From assembly GCF_016765775.1 (NCBI RefSeq), contig NZ_JAESVN010000001.1, forward strand, positions 62,001 to 126,000: a DNA stretch of 64,000 nucleotides. The letters run 5' to 3'. A model generated the notes under the pieces. The model searched no databases. It was not told the origin of the DNA and saw only the letters and a list, made by a program, of their open reading frames with translations. This DNA is from Szabonella alba. Its GTDB lineage: Bacteria; Pseudomonadota; Alphaproteobacteria; Rhodobacterales; Rhodobacteraceae. The position numbers and the translations under genes are program-made. Below are positions 42,383 to 52,800 of the stretch, piece after piece (position 1 is the first letter of the stretch; every line of letters begins with the position of its first letter).

Positions 42383-43330
42383 TCAGTTGACAGCTGTCAG
42401 CAATGGCTTGCCCGCTACAAATGCCGCGATATTGGCACGCTGCAATGCGCCCATGCCCTTGCGCGTCTCGACCGTGGCAGAACCCTGATGCGGCTGCAGA
42501 TGCGCGTTGGTCAGCTTCAGAAAACGCGGGTCCAGATCGGGCTCTACCCGGAACACGTCCAGCGCCGCGCCACGGATGCGCCCGGCCTCAAGCGCATCCA
42601 GCATCGCGGGCTCGTCGATGGTGGTGCCGCGCGAGATGTTGCAGATCACCGAATCCGGCCCCATCGCCTCGATCACGCTGCGTGAGACATAGCCTTCGGT
42701 CGCCTTGCCGCCCACCAGCGCCACGACAAGGTAGTCGCAATTCGCCGCCAGATCCTCGGGGCGTTCATGCCAGATCCAGCCTTCGGGCGTCTCCTTGCGG
42801 GACCGGCTGTGGTAATGGATCTCCATCTTGAAGGCGGCCATGCGGTCGGCAATCTCCCGCCCGATGCGACCCAGACCCATGATGCCGGCGCGTGCCCCGC
42901 TCAGCTTGCGGGCCAGTTGCGGATCGCCCTTGGACGACCAGTCGCCACGATGCAGCCAGGCCTCATTCGCCGTCAGGTTGCGGTTCAGCGCCAGCAGCAT
43001 GCCGATGGCCAGATCGGCCACATCGTCATTCAGGACATCGGGCGTGTTGGTGACGCGGATATTGCGTGCGCTGGCGGCCGCGACGTCAATGGCATCATAG
43101 CCCACGCCAAAATTGGCAATCAGTTCCAGCCCCGGCAGCAGATCCATCTGCGCCGCCCCGAACGGCGAATGCCCCTTATAGGCCACGGCGCGCACCGCTG
43201 CGCGGCGGTCGGCGTCCAGCCCGTCCAGTCCTGCGGGCGAGGACAGTTCGGTCAGGTCATAATCCGCCCGCATCGGCGGAATATCCCATTCTGCATAGCT
43301 GCCAATCGACAGAACGACGGTCTTGGTCAC
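42383..43330 (-). CDS. D-2-hydroxyacid dehydrogenase (glyoxylate/hydroxypyruvate reductase type)
   Basis: 315-residue NAD(P)-dependent dehydrogenase. The nucleotide motif is GLGRIGREIADRM, the substrate Arg lies in NISRGTTID, the Glu in DVFRVEPD and the catalytic His in QPHQGSATVE. The start is a GTG at 43330 (gggggagaagcc upstream). It is convergent with the GntR gene. Its promoter carries the second TTCTGGTATACC site 27 bp upstream of the start, so it probably belongs to the same regulon and reduces a 2-oxo acid formed by the pathway. Confidence 0.9.
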   Translation of the reverse strand: MTKTVVLSIGSYAEWDIPPMRADYDLTELSSPAGLDGLDADRRAAVRAVAYKGHSPFGAAQMDLLPGLELIANFGVGYDAIDVAAASARNIRVTNTPDVLNDDVADLAIGMLLALNRNLTANEAWLHRGDWSSKGDPQLARKLSGARAGIMGLGRIGREIADRMAAFKMEIHYHSRSRKETPEGWIWHERPEDLAANCDYLVVALVGGKATEGYVSRSVIEAMGPDSVICNISRGTTIDEPAMLDALEAGRIRGAALDVFRVEPDLDPRFLKLTNAHLQPHQGSATVETRKGMGALQRANIAAFVAGKPLLTAVN

Positions 43331-43643
43331 GGCTTCTCCCCCCGGGATCTGGTGAATTCTGGTATACCGGACGCAGTCATAACGCTTGCCGCCGGGTATT
43401 TCCAGCACCGAGGTGGCGGTTCCGGACAGGATTGCTGCCGCGAACCGGACCCGGTGATCGGCGCATTGGTTCATTTCGCGCCCCGATGGGCGGGAAAGCG
43501 CCCCAGTCATGGGGGCGGGGGATGCTTTGCTTGCGACCTTGCGGAGGCAAGGATATAGCAATCATTGATCGGTAAATCGCAATTGCTGCCCTGGCCGGGC
43601 GGTTGGGATGTGTTGGTTTGCGCGCGATTGTTCAGGAGTGATT
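43331..43643. other. divergent intergenic region
   Basis: 313 bp between the hydroxyacid dehydrogenase and the polysaccharide gene. Apart from the GGTATACC operator at 43357-43368 and the ribosome binding site of the right-hand gene, I see nothing recognisable in it. Confidence 0.5.
43357..43368. promoter_or_regulatory. GntR operator candidate, copy 2 (hydroxyacid dehydrogenase)
   Basis: TTCTGGTATACC is identical over 12 bases to 41546-41557 and lies 27 bp upstream of the GTG start, a position suited to repression. Confidence 0.68.
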
Positions 43644-45557
43644 ATGCTGGGTACACTACAGGGCGTCTTTTTCAGATTTGTTGATTCCCTGTCGCGTTTC
43701 CAGAAACAGACGGTTCTTTTCGCTGTTGATACCGTGATCGCCCCTCTGGCGCTGCTGGTCACCCTTTTTGTCGTTTCAGGTGGCAGCCCGGGTTCTGATC
43801 TGCTCCCCGGCCTCTGGCCGCTCTTTCCCGTCGTGGCGTTTCTGGCGGCGATTGCGACCTTGGCGCTGCGCATGACGCGCATTCAGCTCAAATCCTACGA
43901 GACGAGCGGCATCATGCGCACGGCCTGGATGGCCGTGATGGTTACGGCCGCGTTGCATTTCGTGATCGTCGCGGGGCGGGTGAACCTAGGCGCCGAGACC
44001 GTCATCCTGTTTGGAATGATCTTTTTTCTGGGATGTGCGATCACCCGCGTCCTGATGTTGCAGGTCCTGCTCTGGGCGCTTCGCGCCGGAGAGCCGCGCC
44101 GCCGCGTGCTGATCTACGGGGCGGGCAATACCGGGGTTCAGCTTGTCGCCGCCTTGCGCAATCATGCCAGCATCCGTCCCGTCGCCTTCATCGACGACAG
44201 TGCCGCGCTGCAGTCGCTTTCGGTCGCGGGGCTGCGCATCTATTCGCCTGACAAGATCCGGATGCTGGCCACCAGTCTTGGGGTCGACAGGGTGATCCTT
44301 GCCATGCCCTCCCTTTCGGCACCAAAACTGGCACAGATCGCGCGGCGGGTTCAGGCGATGGATCTCAAGGTGATGTCGGTGCCTTCCTTTGCGCAGCTTG
44401 TCGGGCTGGAGGATCTGCTCGACACGTTGAAACCCATTGAACCGGATGAATTTCTGGGCCGCATCCAGATCGACCGTGCCATGCCGCAGGGCGGGGAAAC
44501 CTATCGGGGGCGCACGGTGCTTGTCTCGGGCGCAGGAGGCAGCATCGGATCAGAGCTTTGCCGTCAGTTGCTGCGCGCGCGTCCCGCCTGTCTGATCCTG
44601 TTCGAGATGAGCGAAATCGCGCTTTACACCATCGAGCGCGAATTGCGCGATCTGGCCGAAGGCAGTGATACGCGGATCGTGGCGGTTCTGGGCTCCTCCA
44701 CCGACAGCCGCATGGCGCGTATGGTCATGGCCGAACATCGTATCGACGTGGTTTTCCATGCCGCCGCCTATAAACATGTGCCGCTGGTTGAATCCAATCC
44801 TCTTGCAGGACTGGCCAATAACGTGCTGGGCACCAGAACGCTTGGCGATGCCGCGAATGAGGCAGGGGTGCGGAAATTCGTGCTGGTTTCCAGCGACAAG
44901 GCGGTGCGCCCGGCAAATGTCATGGGGGCGTCTAAACGGCTGGCAGAACTGGTCATTCAGGATCTGGCCAAACGCGCCGAGAAGACACATTTTTCCATCG
45001 TGCGTTTCGGCAATGTGCTGGGATCTTCCGGTTCGGTCATCCCGCTCTTTCAGGAACAGATCGCCCGTGGCGGCCCGATCACCCTGACCCATGATGACGT
45101 GACTCGCTATTTCATGACGATTTCCGAGGCGTCTCAACTGGTGTTGCTGGCCGGATCCTTCAGCGATGAACAAAGCCGGGACAGTGCCGATGTCTTCGTG
45201 CTGGACATGGGCAAACCCATCCGCATCCGCGATCTTGCGCGGCAGATGATCGAACGCGCCGGATGCACCCTGCGCGATGAAGACAATCCTGAGGGCGATA
45301 TCGAGATCCTTGTGACCGGCCTGCGTCCCGGGGAAAAGCTGCATGAGGAACTCCTGATCGGTGAGGGTCTTCTGACCACGCCGCATCCCAAAATCTTGCG
45401 GGCCCAGGAACAAAGCCTGTCTGAACTTCAGATGGCCTCGGCGCTGCGGGCGCTGCGCGGTGCGGTCGCCACCGGCGACAAAGAGGCCGCGCTGGATCTG
45501 GTCCGCACCTATGTCGAAGGCTACGGCCAATCGGCAAGAGTTGCTGCAAAGCTATGA
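43644..45557 (+). CDS. FlaA1/WbpM-type nucleotide-sugar 4,6-dehydratase (polysaccharide biosynthesis)
   Basis: 637-residue inner-membrane enzyme. Four N-terminal helices (about 20-135) are followed by a CoA-binding-like domain (about 150-270, LIYGAGNTGVQL). The extended SDR dehydratase domain (about 295-600) has VSGAGGSIGSELCRQ, FHAAAYKHVPLVESNP and SSDKAVRPANVMGASKR. Met replaces the usual catalytic Tyr in the xMxxxK motif, as in WbpM. It probably makes UDP-4-keto-6-deoxy-sugar for capsule or exopolysaccharide. The start has tcaggagtg upstream. yjbH follows 85 bp later. Confidence 0.93.
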   Translation: MLGTLQGVFFRFVDSLSRFQKQTVLFAVDTVIAPLALLVTLFVVSGGSPGSDLLPGLWPLFPVVAFLAAIATLALRMTRIQLKSYETSGIMRTAWMAVMVTAALHFVIVAGRVNLGAETVILFGMIFFLGCAITRVLMLQVLLWALRAGEPRRRVLIYGAGNTGVQLVAALRNHASIRPVAFIDDSAALQSLSVAGLRIYSPDKIRMLATSLGVDRVILAMPSLSAPKLAQIARRVQAMDLKVMSVPSFAQLVGLEDLLDTLKPIEPDEFLGRIQIDRAMPQGGETYRGRTVLVSGAGGSIGSELCRQLLRARPACLILFEMSEIALYTIERELRDLAEGSDTRIVAVLGSSTDSRMARMVMAEHRIDVVFHAAAYKHVPLVESNPLAGLANNVLGTRTLGDAANEAGVRKFVLVSSDKAVRPANVMGASKRLAELVIQDLAKRAEKTHFSIVRFGNVLGSSGSVIPLFQEQIARGGPITLTHDDVTRYFMTISEASQLVLLAGSFSDEQSRDSADVFVLDMGKPIRIRDLARQMIERAGCTLRDEDNPEGDIEILVTGLRPGEKLHEELLIGEGLLTTPHPKILRAQEQSLSELQMASALRALRGAVATGDKEAALDLVRTYVEGYGQSARVAAKL

Positions 45558-45642
45558 TGCCCAACCGATTTGGCGGCGCAGCAAAAGTGCGATTGCCCTG
45601 CCGGGCAGTGCAGAATAGTTTCGAATGAAAATTGAGGTTGGC

Positions 45643-47820
45643 ATGACCAGACGATCCCCCCCCCTGAACGCGCTTCCGCTGACCGTTTCCGGTCTGCTGC
45701 GCGGGGGGGCAATGACGGCGGCGCTGCTTTGCGGCACGGCGGGAGCAGCCTTGCCCGAGACGCGGCCCAGCCTGAATTTCTATGGCGCGACGGGTCTGAT
45801 CGACATGCCCTCGGGCGAATCGCAGCCCGACGGGCAGTTTTCGGTCTCGGTCGGCCATTTCGGCCCGATCACCCGCACCACGCTGTCCTTCCAGATCACG
45901 CCCCGGATCTCGGCCAGTTTCCGCTTTCTGGGCATTGCCAAATGGAATGCGCAGATCCCCCCGGCCGACCGGGTGGGGACCAATGCGTTCGACACCTATT
46001 ACGACCGCAGCTTCGACCTGCGCTTCCGCGTGCTTGATGAAAGCCGCTACCTGCCTTCGGTAACGATCGGTCTGCAGGATTTCGCCGGAACCGGGGTGCT
46101 GGCGGGGGAATATGTCGCCGCGACCAAACATGTCACCCCCTCGGTCAAGGTGACGGCGGGTCTGGGCTGGGGACGGCTGGGCAGCAATGGCAGCATCGGC
46201 TCGGTCTTTGGTGATCGTCCTGTCGCCACGGTCGGGCAGGGCGGGCGCCCGAACTGGGACCAATGGTTCCGCGGGCCTGCAGCCCCCTTCGCCGGTGTGG
46301 AATGGCAGATCAACCCGAGCTGGACTTTCAAGGCCGAATATTCCTCGGATGCCTATGAGGAAGAGGCCGGGCGGCGCGGCACCTTCGACCGCAAAAGCGA
46401 TTATAACTTCGGCGTGGAATATCAGAAAAGCGACAGTTTTCGTGTAGGGGCCTATTATCTTTACGGCTCCCGTGTAGGACTTGCGGGTCATATCATGCTG
46501 AACCCGCGCAAATCCGCCGCGATAGATGAGCCCGCGCCCGCCCCCGTGCGGCCCCGTCCGCCGCGTTCGGATGTGGCGGCATGGTCGGGCGACTGGGTGA
46601 CGCAGGCCGATGCGGGGGGCATCCTGCGTGGCAATATCGCGCGGCGGCTGGAAGATGACGGCATCCTTGTCGAAAGCCTTGGCTACAGTGCGGGCGTGGC
46701 GCAGCTGCGCATCCGCAACACACGTCTGATGTCCGAGGCGCAGGCCGTAGGCCGCGCCGCGCGGGTGTTGAGCCAGACCCTTCCCGCCTCGGTCGAACGG
46801 TTCGAGATCGTGCCGATGGTCAATGGCCTGCCCACGGCCGCAGCCGTGATGAACCGCGCCGATCTTGAGGCGCTGGAGTTTTCGCCGGATGCGACCGCGC
46901 GGATGCAGGACCGGGTGGCGATCACGGATGTGGCCGGTGATGCCCCCGGCATGGTCGCGCGCGATCCCGACCTTTACCCCCGTCTGACATGGTCACTTGG
47001 CCCCTATGGCCGGCTGGGCCTGTTCGATCCGGATGGCCCGATCCGCGCCGATGCCGGGCTGCGCCTGTCGGGCCGCTATGACCTTGCCCCGGGTTGGGTG
47101 CTGTCCGGGTCGGTGACGCAGAAGGTTGTGGGCAACCTGGACGACTATGACCGCCCGTCGAATTCGGTTCTGCCGCGCGTGCGCACCGAGGGTTATCTTT
47201 ACGACCGCAATGACGGGCCTGCGCTCGAGAACCTGACCCTGGCCTGGTATGGCAAGCCGGGCCGCGACATCTATACCCGCGTTACAGGCGGCTATCTGGA
47301 ACGGATGTTCGGCGGCGTTTCGGCCGAGGTGCTGTGGAAACCCGCCGGAAGCGCGCTCGCCCTCGGGGCCGAGGTGAACTATGCCCGGCATCGCGACTTC
47401 GACCAGCGCTTCGGCTTTCAGGATTACAGCATCGTGACCGGCCATCTGTCGGCCTATTACGAATTCGGCAATGGCTATCTCGGGCAGGTCGATGTCGGGC
47501 GCTATCTGGCCGGAGATATCGGGGCGACCGTCTCTCTTGACCGGGAATTCGCGAATGGCTGGCGCGTTGGGGCCTTTGCCACCAAGACCGATGTTTCCTC
47601 GGCTGATTTCGGCGAGGGATCGTTTGACAAGGGCATCCGGGTGGTCATTCCGCTGGGAACCGCATTGGGAACGCAGACGAAATCCAGCTATCGCACGACC
47701 TTGCGCCCGATCACACGCGATGGCGGGGCGCGGCTGAATGTCGACGGGCGGCTTTATGAAACCGTGCGCGAGACCCATGGCGGGCGGCTGGATGCGCAAT
47801 TCGGAAGGTTCTGGAAATGA
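45643..47820 (+). CDS. yjbH: YjbH family exopolysaccharide outer-membrane protein
   Basis: 725-residue protein of the YjbH (DUF940) family, predicted outer-membrane barrel involved in exopolysaccharide secretion. An N-terminal hydrophobic signal (about 20-45, ending GAAL) precedes RPSLNFYGATGLIDMPSGES, the family's opening motif. Many amphipathic strands follow, up to DAQFGRFWK at the end. The start at 45643 has ttgaggttggc upstream; an ATG 18 bp earlier is less well placed. It overlaps yjbF by 4 nt. Confidence 0.92.
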   Translation: MTRRSPPLNALPLTVSGLLRGGAMTAALLCGTAGAALPETRPSLNFYGATGLIDMPSGESQPDGQFSVSVGHFGPITRTTLSFQITPRISASFRFLGIAKWNAQIPPADRVGTNAFDTYYDRSFDLRFRVLDESRYLPSVTIGLQDFAGTGVLAGEYVAATKHVTPSVKVTAGLGWGRLGSNGSIGSVFGDRPVATVGQGGRPNWDQWFRGPAAPFAGVEWQINPSWTFKAEYSSDAYEEEAGRRGTFDRKSDYNFGVEYQKSDSFRVGAYYLYGSRVGLAGHIMLNPRKSAAIDEPAPAPVRPRPPRSDVAAWSGDWVTQADAGGILRGNIARRLEDDGILVESLGYSAGVAQLRIRNTRLMSEAQAVGRAARVLSQTLPASVERFEIVPMVNGLPTAAAVMNRADLEALEFSPDATARMQDRVAITDVAGDAPGMVARDPDLYPRLTWSLGPYGRLGLFDPDGPIRADAGLRLSGRYDLAPGWVLSGSVTQKVVGNLDDYDRPSNSVLPRVRTEGYLYDRNDGPALENLTLAWYGKPGRDIYTRVTGGYLERMFGGVSAEVLWKPAGSALALGAEVNYARHRDFDQRFGFQDYSIVTGHLSAYYEFGNGYLGQVDVGRYLAGDIGATVSLDREFANGWRVGAFATKTDVSSADFGEGSFDKGIRVVIPLGTALGTQTKSSYRTTLRPITRDGGARLNVDGRLYETVRETHGGRLDAQFGRFWK

Positions 47821-48482
47821 CGCGGACGGCGATGATGCGCCCGGCGGCCTGTTTTGCCGCGCTGCTGCTGGCGGGCTGCGGGTCCGATCCTGAACAATTG
47901 CCGGTGTTGGGCATGGCCCGCGATGCGGTGCAGTCGACCCGCGCGGCACCCGCCGCGCAGCCGAAGGATCTGGGATTGACGCGCGCCTATATCGCCACGC
48001 TTTCGGCGCCGGTCGATCTGGTGACGATCGAACGGGTCGGCGCGCAGGGGGTGATCGCGCGAATCGCCACCAATGGCGGGGTAGAGACCTGGTCATCGGT
48101 CGATAACAAGACGCTGGGCCTGCGGCAGGGAATCGTCACCGCGACCCGTGGTCTGGGGGCAGATCTGATTTCGGCCTCGGTGCCCTCGCCGGGGCAGGTT
48201 GCAAGCGATGGTGGGCATCACCGCCGCAGCCATGTCGTGCTGGGGCCGGATGATGCGGCGGTCGCGCAGGTTTATGACTGCCGCGTGTCGCTTGTCGGAC
48301 CCGAAACCGTCAGCTTTGTCGAGCGCAGCTACCAGACCCGCCACTTTCAGGAAGCATGCAGCAGCCCGATGGGCGGATTCCGGAATGACTATTGGTTCCA
48401 GATCGGCGGAAAGCTGCGCCAGTCGCGTCAGTTTGTAAGCGATGACGCAGGATATGTGCTCATTAAGCATCTATCCGATTGA
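47817..48482 (+). CDS. yjbF: YjbF (GfcB) family lipoprotein
   Basis: 221-residue lipoprotein with lipobox LAGC (Cys21). Family segments include GLTRAYIATLSAPVDLVTIE, GGVETWSSVDNKTLGLRQG and VSFVERSYQTRHFQE. It is coupled to yjbH (ATGA). In enterobacteria yjbEFGH is an Rcs-controlled exopolysaccharide operon. Here the order is yjbH-yjbF-yjbE-like, and yjbG is not seen. Confidence 0.9.
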   Translation: MTRTAMMRPAACFAALLLAGCGSDPEQLPVLGMARDAVQSTRAAPAAQPKDLGLTRAYIATLSAPVDLVTIERVGAQGVIARIATNGGVETWSSVDNKTLGLRQGIVTATRGLGADLISASVPSPGQVASDGGHHRRSHVVLGPDDAAVAQVYDCRVSLVGPETVSFVERSYQTRHFQEACSSPMGGFRNDYWFQIGGKLRQSRQFVSDDAGYVLIKHLSD

Positions 48483-48501
48483 GTTTTTGACTTTCCTGCC
48501 T

Positions 48502-48529
48502 TTGACTTGGTCCCACCCTGTGCTAGGAA
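48502..48529 (+). promoter_or_regulatory. promoter candidate for the YjbE-like gene
   Basis: TTGACT (48502-48507), a 16-bp spacer and TAGGAA (48524-48529) in the 84-bp gap after yjbF. It would let the small protein be expressed more strongly than yjbHF. Confidence 0.45.
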
Positions 48530-48566
48530 AGAGCGTGAACCCTCGCGGTCAAATGGAGATACGATT

Positions 48567-48830
48567 ATGAAGAAGATTACCACCATCCTCGCAGCTGCCG
48601 CAACGGTTGCTTCCTCGGGCTTCGCCTATGCTGGCGGCGCCAATGAGGTCATTGTCGAACAAGAGCCCGTTGTGGTTGTTCAGCAATCCTCCAGCTCCTC
48701 GGCGCCGGGCGCTGCCGGTTCGCTGGGTGGTCTGGGTGCAGGCGGCGCTGCTGCCGCAGTTCTGGGCGTCGCCGTTCTGGCAGCCGCGCTGTCCGACAGC
48801 TCCAGCTCGACGACCACCACCAACAACTGA
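48567..48830 (+). CDS. YjbE-like small secreted Ser/Ala/Gly-rich protein
   Basis: 87-residue protein. The signal peptide is about 1-22 (MKKITTILAAAATVASSGFA). The mature part has a Val/Gln/Glu patch (EQEPVVVVQQ), a serine run, a Gly/Ala hydrophobic stretch (about 52-75) and a Ser/Thr/Asn tail. This composition and the tail are like E. coli YjbE/GfcA, and its position after yjbF supports that. The ribosome binding site is tggagat. A strong terminator follows 24 bp after the stop. Confidence 0.78.
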   Translation: MKKITTILAAAATVASSGFAYAGGANEVIVEQEPVVVVQQSSSSSAPGAAGSLGGLGAGGAAAAVLGVAVLAAALSDSSSSTTTTNN

Positions 48831-48854
48831 TTTTCCGTCAGAACGGAATGGATC

Positions 48855-48877
48855 GGGGGCCAACCGGGTTGGCCCCC
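48855..48877 (+). terminator. strong hairpin after the yjb cluster
   Basis: GGGGGCCAAC and GTTGGCCCCC form a perfect 10-bp stem with loop CGG, followed by a weakly T-rich tract (gtatcaattt). Confidence 0.75.
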
Positions 48878-48898
48878 GTATCAATTTGAAGGGCCGGC

Positions 48899-49783
48899 AT
48901 GTTTGCACGCCTCCTAGGCATCTGGGAACGCCTGAACCGCGTCGATCTGAGCCTGATCTCGGCCGGGGTGGCCTTTTTCGGGTTTCTTTCGGTGTTTCCG
49001 GCCATTGCCGCCGTCATCACGATCTGGGGCTTCGCCTCGGATCCGACGGTGATTCGGGCGCAACTGAATCTGGCGCAGGACTACCTGCCAGCCGATGCCT
49101 ATATCCTGCTTTATGGACAGGTTGAGCGGCTTCTGGCCACGACCGGCAGTTCGCTGGGTCTGGCGACGCTGGTTTCCCTTCTGATCGCAACATGGTCGGC
49201 GCGGGCCGGGGTTGCCGCCCTGATCGGTGGCGTCAATGCGATCCATGGATTTCCGGCGCGGGCCGGTCTGCACGGCGTGCTGCGGGCGCTTGTTCTGACA
49301 ATGATGCTGGTGGCGCTGGTGATCGCGGCCATGGCGATGACGGTCATCACACCGGTCATTCTGGCGGTTCTTCCCCTGGGACCGGCTGAAAGCTTTGCGC
49401 TGGAAGCCGTGAATTTCGCAGTCGGCCTGCTGCTGGTGGTTCTGGCCATCGCGATGACCTATCGCCTTGGCCCGAACTGGCGCGGCTCGGGGTTTCGGCC
49501 CCGCCTTCTGACGATCGGGCTTTTTGTCGCGGTCACGCTTTGGGCTGCGGCCTCGCGCGGGCTGGTATTCTACCTGACCAATTTCGCGGATTATTCCAAG
49601 GTCTATGGTTCTATCGGTGCCGTTGCCGCGCTGCTGATGTGGTTCTATCTCAGCGCGTTTGCGGTGCTGCTGGGGGCGTCAGTGGATGCGATGCGACGCC
49701 CCGATCCGGATGCCGATGTGCCACAGGACTATCCCTTGCCTGCAACGGATGACCGGGAGGCCGCCCCCCCGGCCACACGCTGA
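48899..49783 (+). CDS. YihY/BrkB family inner-membrane protein
   Basis: 294-residue membrane protein of the YihY (virulence factor BrkB, UPF0761) family. Six helices are visible. DLSLISAGVAFFGFLSVFPAI near residue 20 is the family opening, and YGSIGAVAALLMWFYLSAFAVLLGA is the C-terminal motif. The physiological function in bacteria is unsettled. It starts 22 bp after the terminator hairpin and is convergent with tamB. Confidence 0.92.
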   Translation: MFARLLGIWERLNRVDLSLISAGVAFFGFLSVFPAIAAVITIWGFASDPTVIRAQLNLAQDYLPADAYILLYGQVERLLATTGSSLGLATLVSLLIATWSARAGVAALIGGVNAIHGFPARAGLHGVLRALVLTMMLVALVIAAMAMTVITPVILAVLPLGPAESFALEAVNFAVGLLLVVLAIAMTYRLGPNWRGSGFRPRLLTIGLFVAVTLWAAASRGLVFYLTNFADYSKVYGSIGAVAALLMWFYLSAFAVLLGASVDAMRRPDPDADVPQDYPLPATDDREAAPPATR

Positions 49784-49801
49784 CCGCGCCAGCCTGTCCG
49801 C

Positions 49802-52800
49802 TCAGTAATCCTTTTCGACGAAGATCCCGATCCCGGCCTCGCCGGATGCGCCCATGGACCCGCGCACTGTCACGCCGGGCTTCACATCAAGGTTCAGGTT
49901 GATGCGGCTGCGTCCCTCCTGATCGACCTCGACCTCGGTATAGACGTTTTCCGAGATGTATTTCCCGGCGGTCAGTGACGCATTGCCCTCGGCATCGGTT
50001 TGCAGGTCCAGATCATCCAGCCCGAACCCGCGCCGCAGGCTGCCGATGATGCCTTCACCGCCGCGTCCGGCAAGGGTCGCCACCGCCGCTGCAAGCTGTG
50101 CGGCCTGCAGGGCCGAAATCTTGTCCAGTCCGCGCCCGAACAGCAGCCGCGCCAGAACCTCTTCCTGCGGCAGTTCCGGGCTTGAGGCAAAGCGCACTTC
50201 GGGTTCATTCGCCGGACCCTCGACAATGATCGAGGTTACGATCCCATCACTTTCATTCGAGGCCCGGACATCCAGATAGGGGATCAGCCCCCCCTGCATG
50301 GACAGCCGCGCCGAGGTCAGATCCAGCCGCTTGCCCAGAATGTCGAAGCGGCCCCGGATCAGGTCGAACTGCCCAAAGGGGATGATATCGGCTGTGGTGC
50401 CGCGCAGCGTGACCGAACCGCCAAGCTCGGCATCCAGCCCGCGGCCGCGGATGAAGATGCGGGCAGGCGCGTTCACCAGAAGATCCAGCCGGAAGGCACC
50501 GCTGCCGCGCCGGGTTTCGGCACTGCCCGGTTCGGTGGCGGGGAATCCGGCCCGGGCGCGGGTGGTGCGAACCGCTCCCGGTTCGCCCTGATGCTGCAAC
50601 CCGGCCAGATCGCCGCCGCCGGAAAATCCGGTATCGGGAATGCGCAGCTCGGTTTCCCCTACCTCGATCCGGCCAGCAATCAGCCCGCCACCGGTCAGGG
50701 GCCCGCTCAGACGCAGTTCACCGTCCAGCGTGGTGCGGTAGAAATCCGGGTCGCGCAACCGTAACCCCTCCAGCGCGACGGTCAGGTTCGATGCAAAGGG
50801 CGCGGCCATGCCAACGGAGCCGCTGACCCGCATCTGCCCGCCGCTGGTCGCCCCCAGCGTGCCGTTCAGGTTGACCGAACCGCCGCCCAGCCGGGCCTGT
50901 GCCTCGATCCCTTCCAGCGAGAAGGGCAGGGCGGGGTCTGAAAACCGCCCGCCCGAAAGCTGCGCATTGCCCGACAGCGAGGACAGCGCCAGCGGACCGT
51001 TCAGGCGCAGATCAAACCGCGTCTGGCCGGATACGGCGCGCGTCCCAAGGAAAGGATTGGCCAGTGCCGCCTGCGCCGAGCCGGTGACCGAAAGATCCGC
51101 CGTGCCAAAGTCAGGGGCAAGCCTGCCCGCAACCCGCGCGTCAATCCCGCCCGGACCAGTGCCCGCCAGATCGACGACAAATCCCGAACTGTTCTCGGTC
51201 ACTGTGCCCGACAGCCGGACAGGACCGGGGAATTCTGGCATGATCAGCGCCAGATTGGCCAGCCGACCCTCCAGCGCAATGCGCCTCAGGCTGTCGGATA
51301 CCGTGCCGGTTGCGCGTGCCTCCAGTTGCGGATTGTTCAGCCGCGCGCTTTCAACCTCCAGCCGACCGTCGCGCAGATTGACACTGGCCTCGATCGTGCT
51401 TTGCCCCGCCAGCAGGCGGTCGGCCTGTGGCTGGCCGATACCAAGACCACGGCCCTGCCCGCGCAGTTCCAGCCGTCCCGCATCCAGCGTGCCGGTGGCG
51501 CGCAGATCGGCGTTCAGCCCGCCACGAAAGGAGCGCCGGACCGCGCCGATATCCGGCAGGGCCACGCGCAGGGCCAGATCACTGCCCGCCGGATCATAAT
51601 GCCCCTCGGCGGTGGCGTTGATCTGCGCATTGCCGATCCGGGCCGTTGTGATGTCATAGCGTCCGTCCCGCAGCCCCACATCCAGCGTTACCCGGCTTTC
51701 GCCCGTCAGCAGCCCGTCCAGATCGGCGATGCCGCTGCGCAGGGACTGACCGGTGCCATCAAGTTGCACTTGCCCCTCGTCCAGTGTGCCGGTGAACCTC
51801 GCCTCGGCGCGCAGCGATCCGTCATAGCCCGCCCCCAGAACCGACAGATCGGCAAAGGTGAAGCCCGCCGTGATGTCATTGCCGGTAGAGGACAGCCTGC
51901 CGCTGGCCTCGGCCGTCAGTTGCCGGGCCAGAAGGTCGAACTGCCGCAGCAGCAGGCCGCTTTCGTCACGCTTTGCCGACAGGGTCATGGTGCTGCGCCC
52001 GGTCAGCAGGCGGTCTGCCTCATCAATGCCGATGGCAAGATTGGTGGTTGCCAGTTCCGCATCGCCGTCGAAATCGCCGCCCAGCAGGCTGCCATCGCCC
52101 TTGGCCGTCAGGCGCACCGCACCCGACAGGGGGCGACCGGCCAGCCCGGCCAGCCGTGTCAGATCATCATAGCGCGCCTCGATGCGGCCCGAGACCGGAA
52201 AGCCGTTGGCCAGATCCCCCAGTCGCCCGTTCAGCGCCAGCCCGTAATCGCTGCCATCCAGCGTCAGTTGCCCGATCCGCAGGCCAAGCCCGCCGCGCTG
52301 CCAGTCAAAAATCGCGCGGCCCGTTACTGCGCTGCCCAAAGCCTCGGCCAGCGCGGCATCGGCAGGGGCCACGCCTTCGGCGCTGAACCGCAAGGTGCCG
52401 CCGACGATATCGCCACCATCTGCCGGCGCCCGCCGCGTGATCCGGCCCGAACCGGTAAGTTCGGCCTGGTCCAGTTGCAGATCGTCGCGTTGCAAGCCTT
52501 GCAGACTGGCCGAGGCCCGCCAGCCATCACCGCGTGCCGCGTCAAATCCCAGCCGGATATCCGCCGAGGTCAGCCGCGTCTCGACTTCTCCGGACAAAGG
52601 CAGCAGCACCGCAGACCCATCGGGCAGGCCCAGCCGTCCCTCCAGCGTCAGGCGCTGGGGCAGGCCATCCGCCGCGATTTCGGCAGCGCCGTCCAGTTGC
52701 AGCGCCCGGGTCGTGACCGACAGCGACCGCAGGCTGATCTGTCCCAGCGGGCCGCGCAGACCGGCAGTGCGCAAGGCGATTTCGGGGCCGAAGAAGTCCT

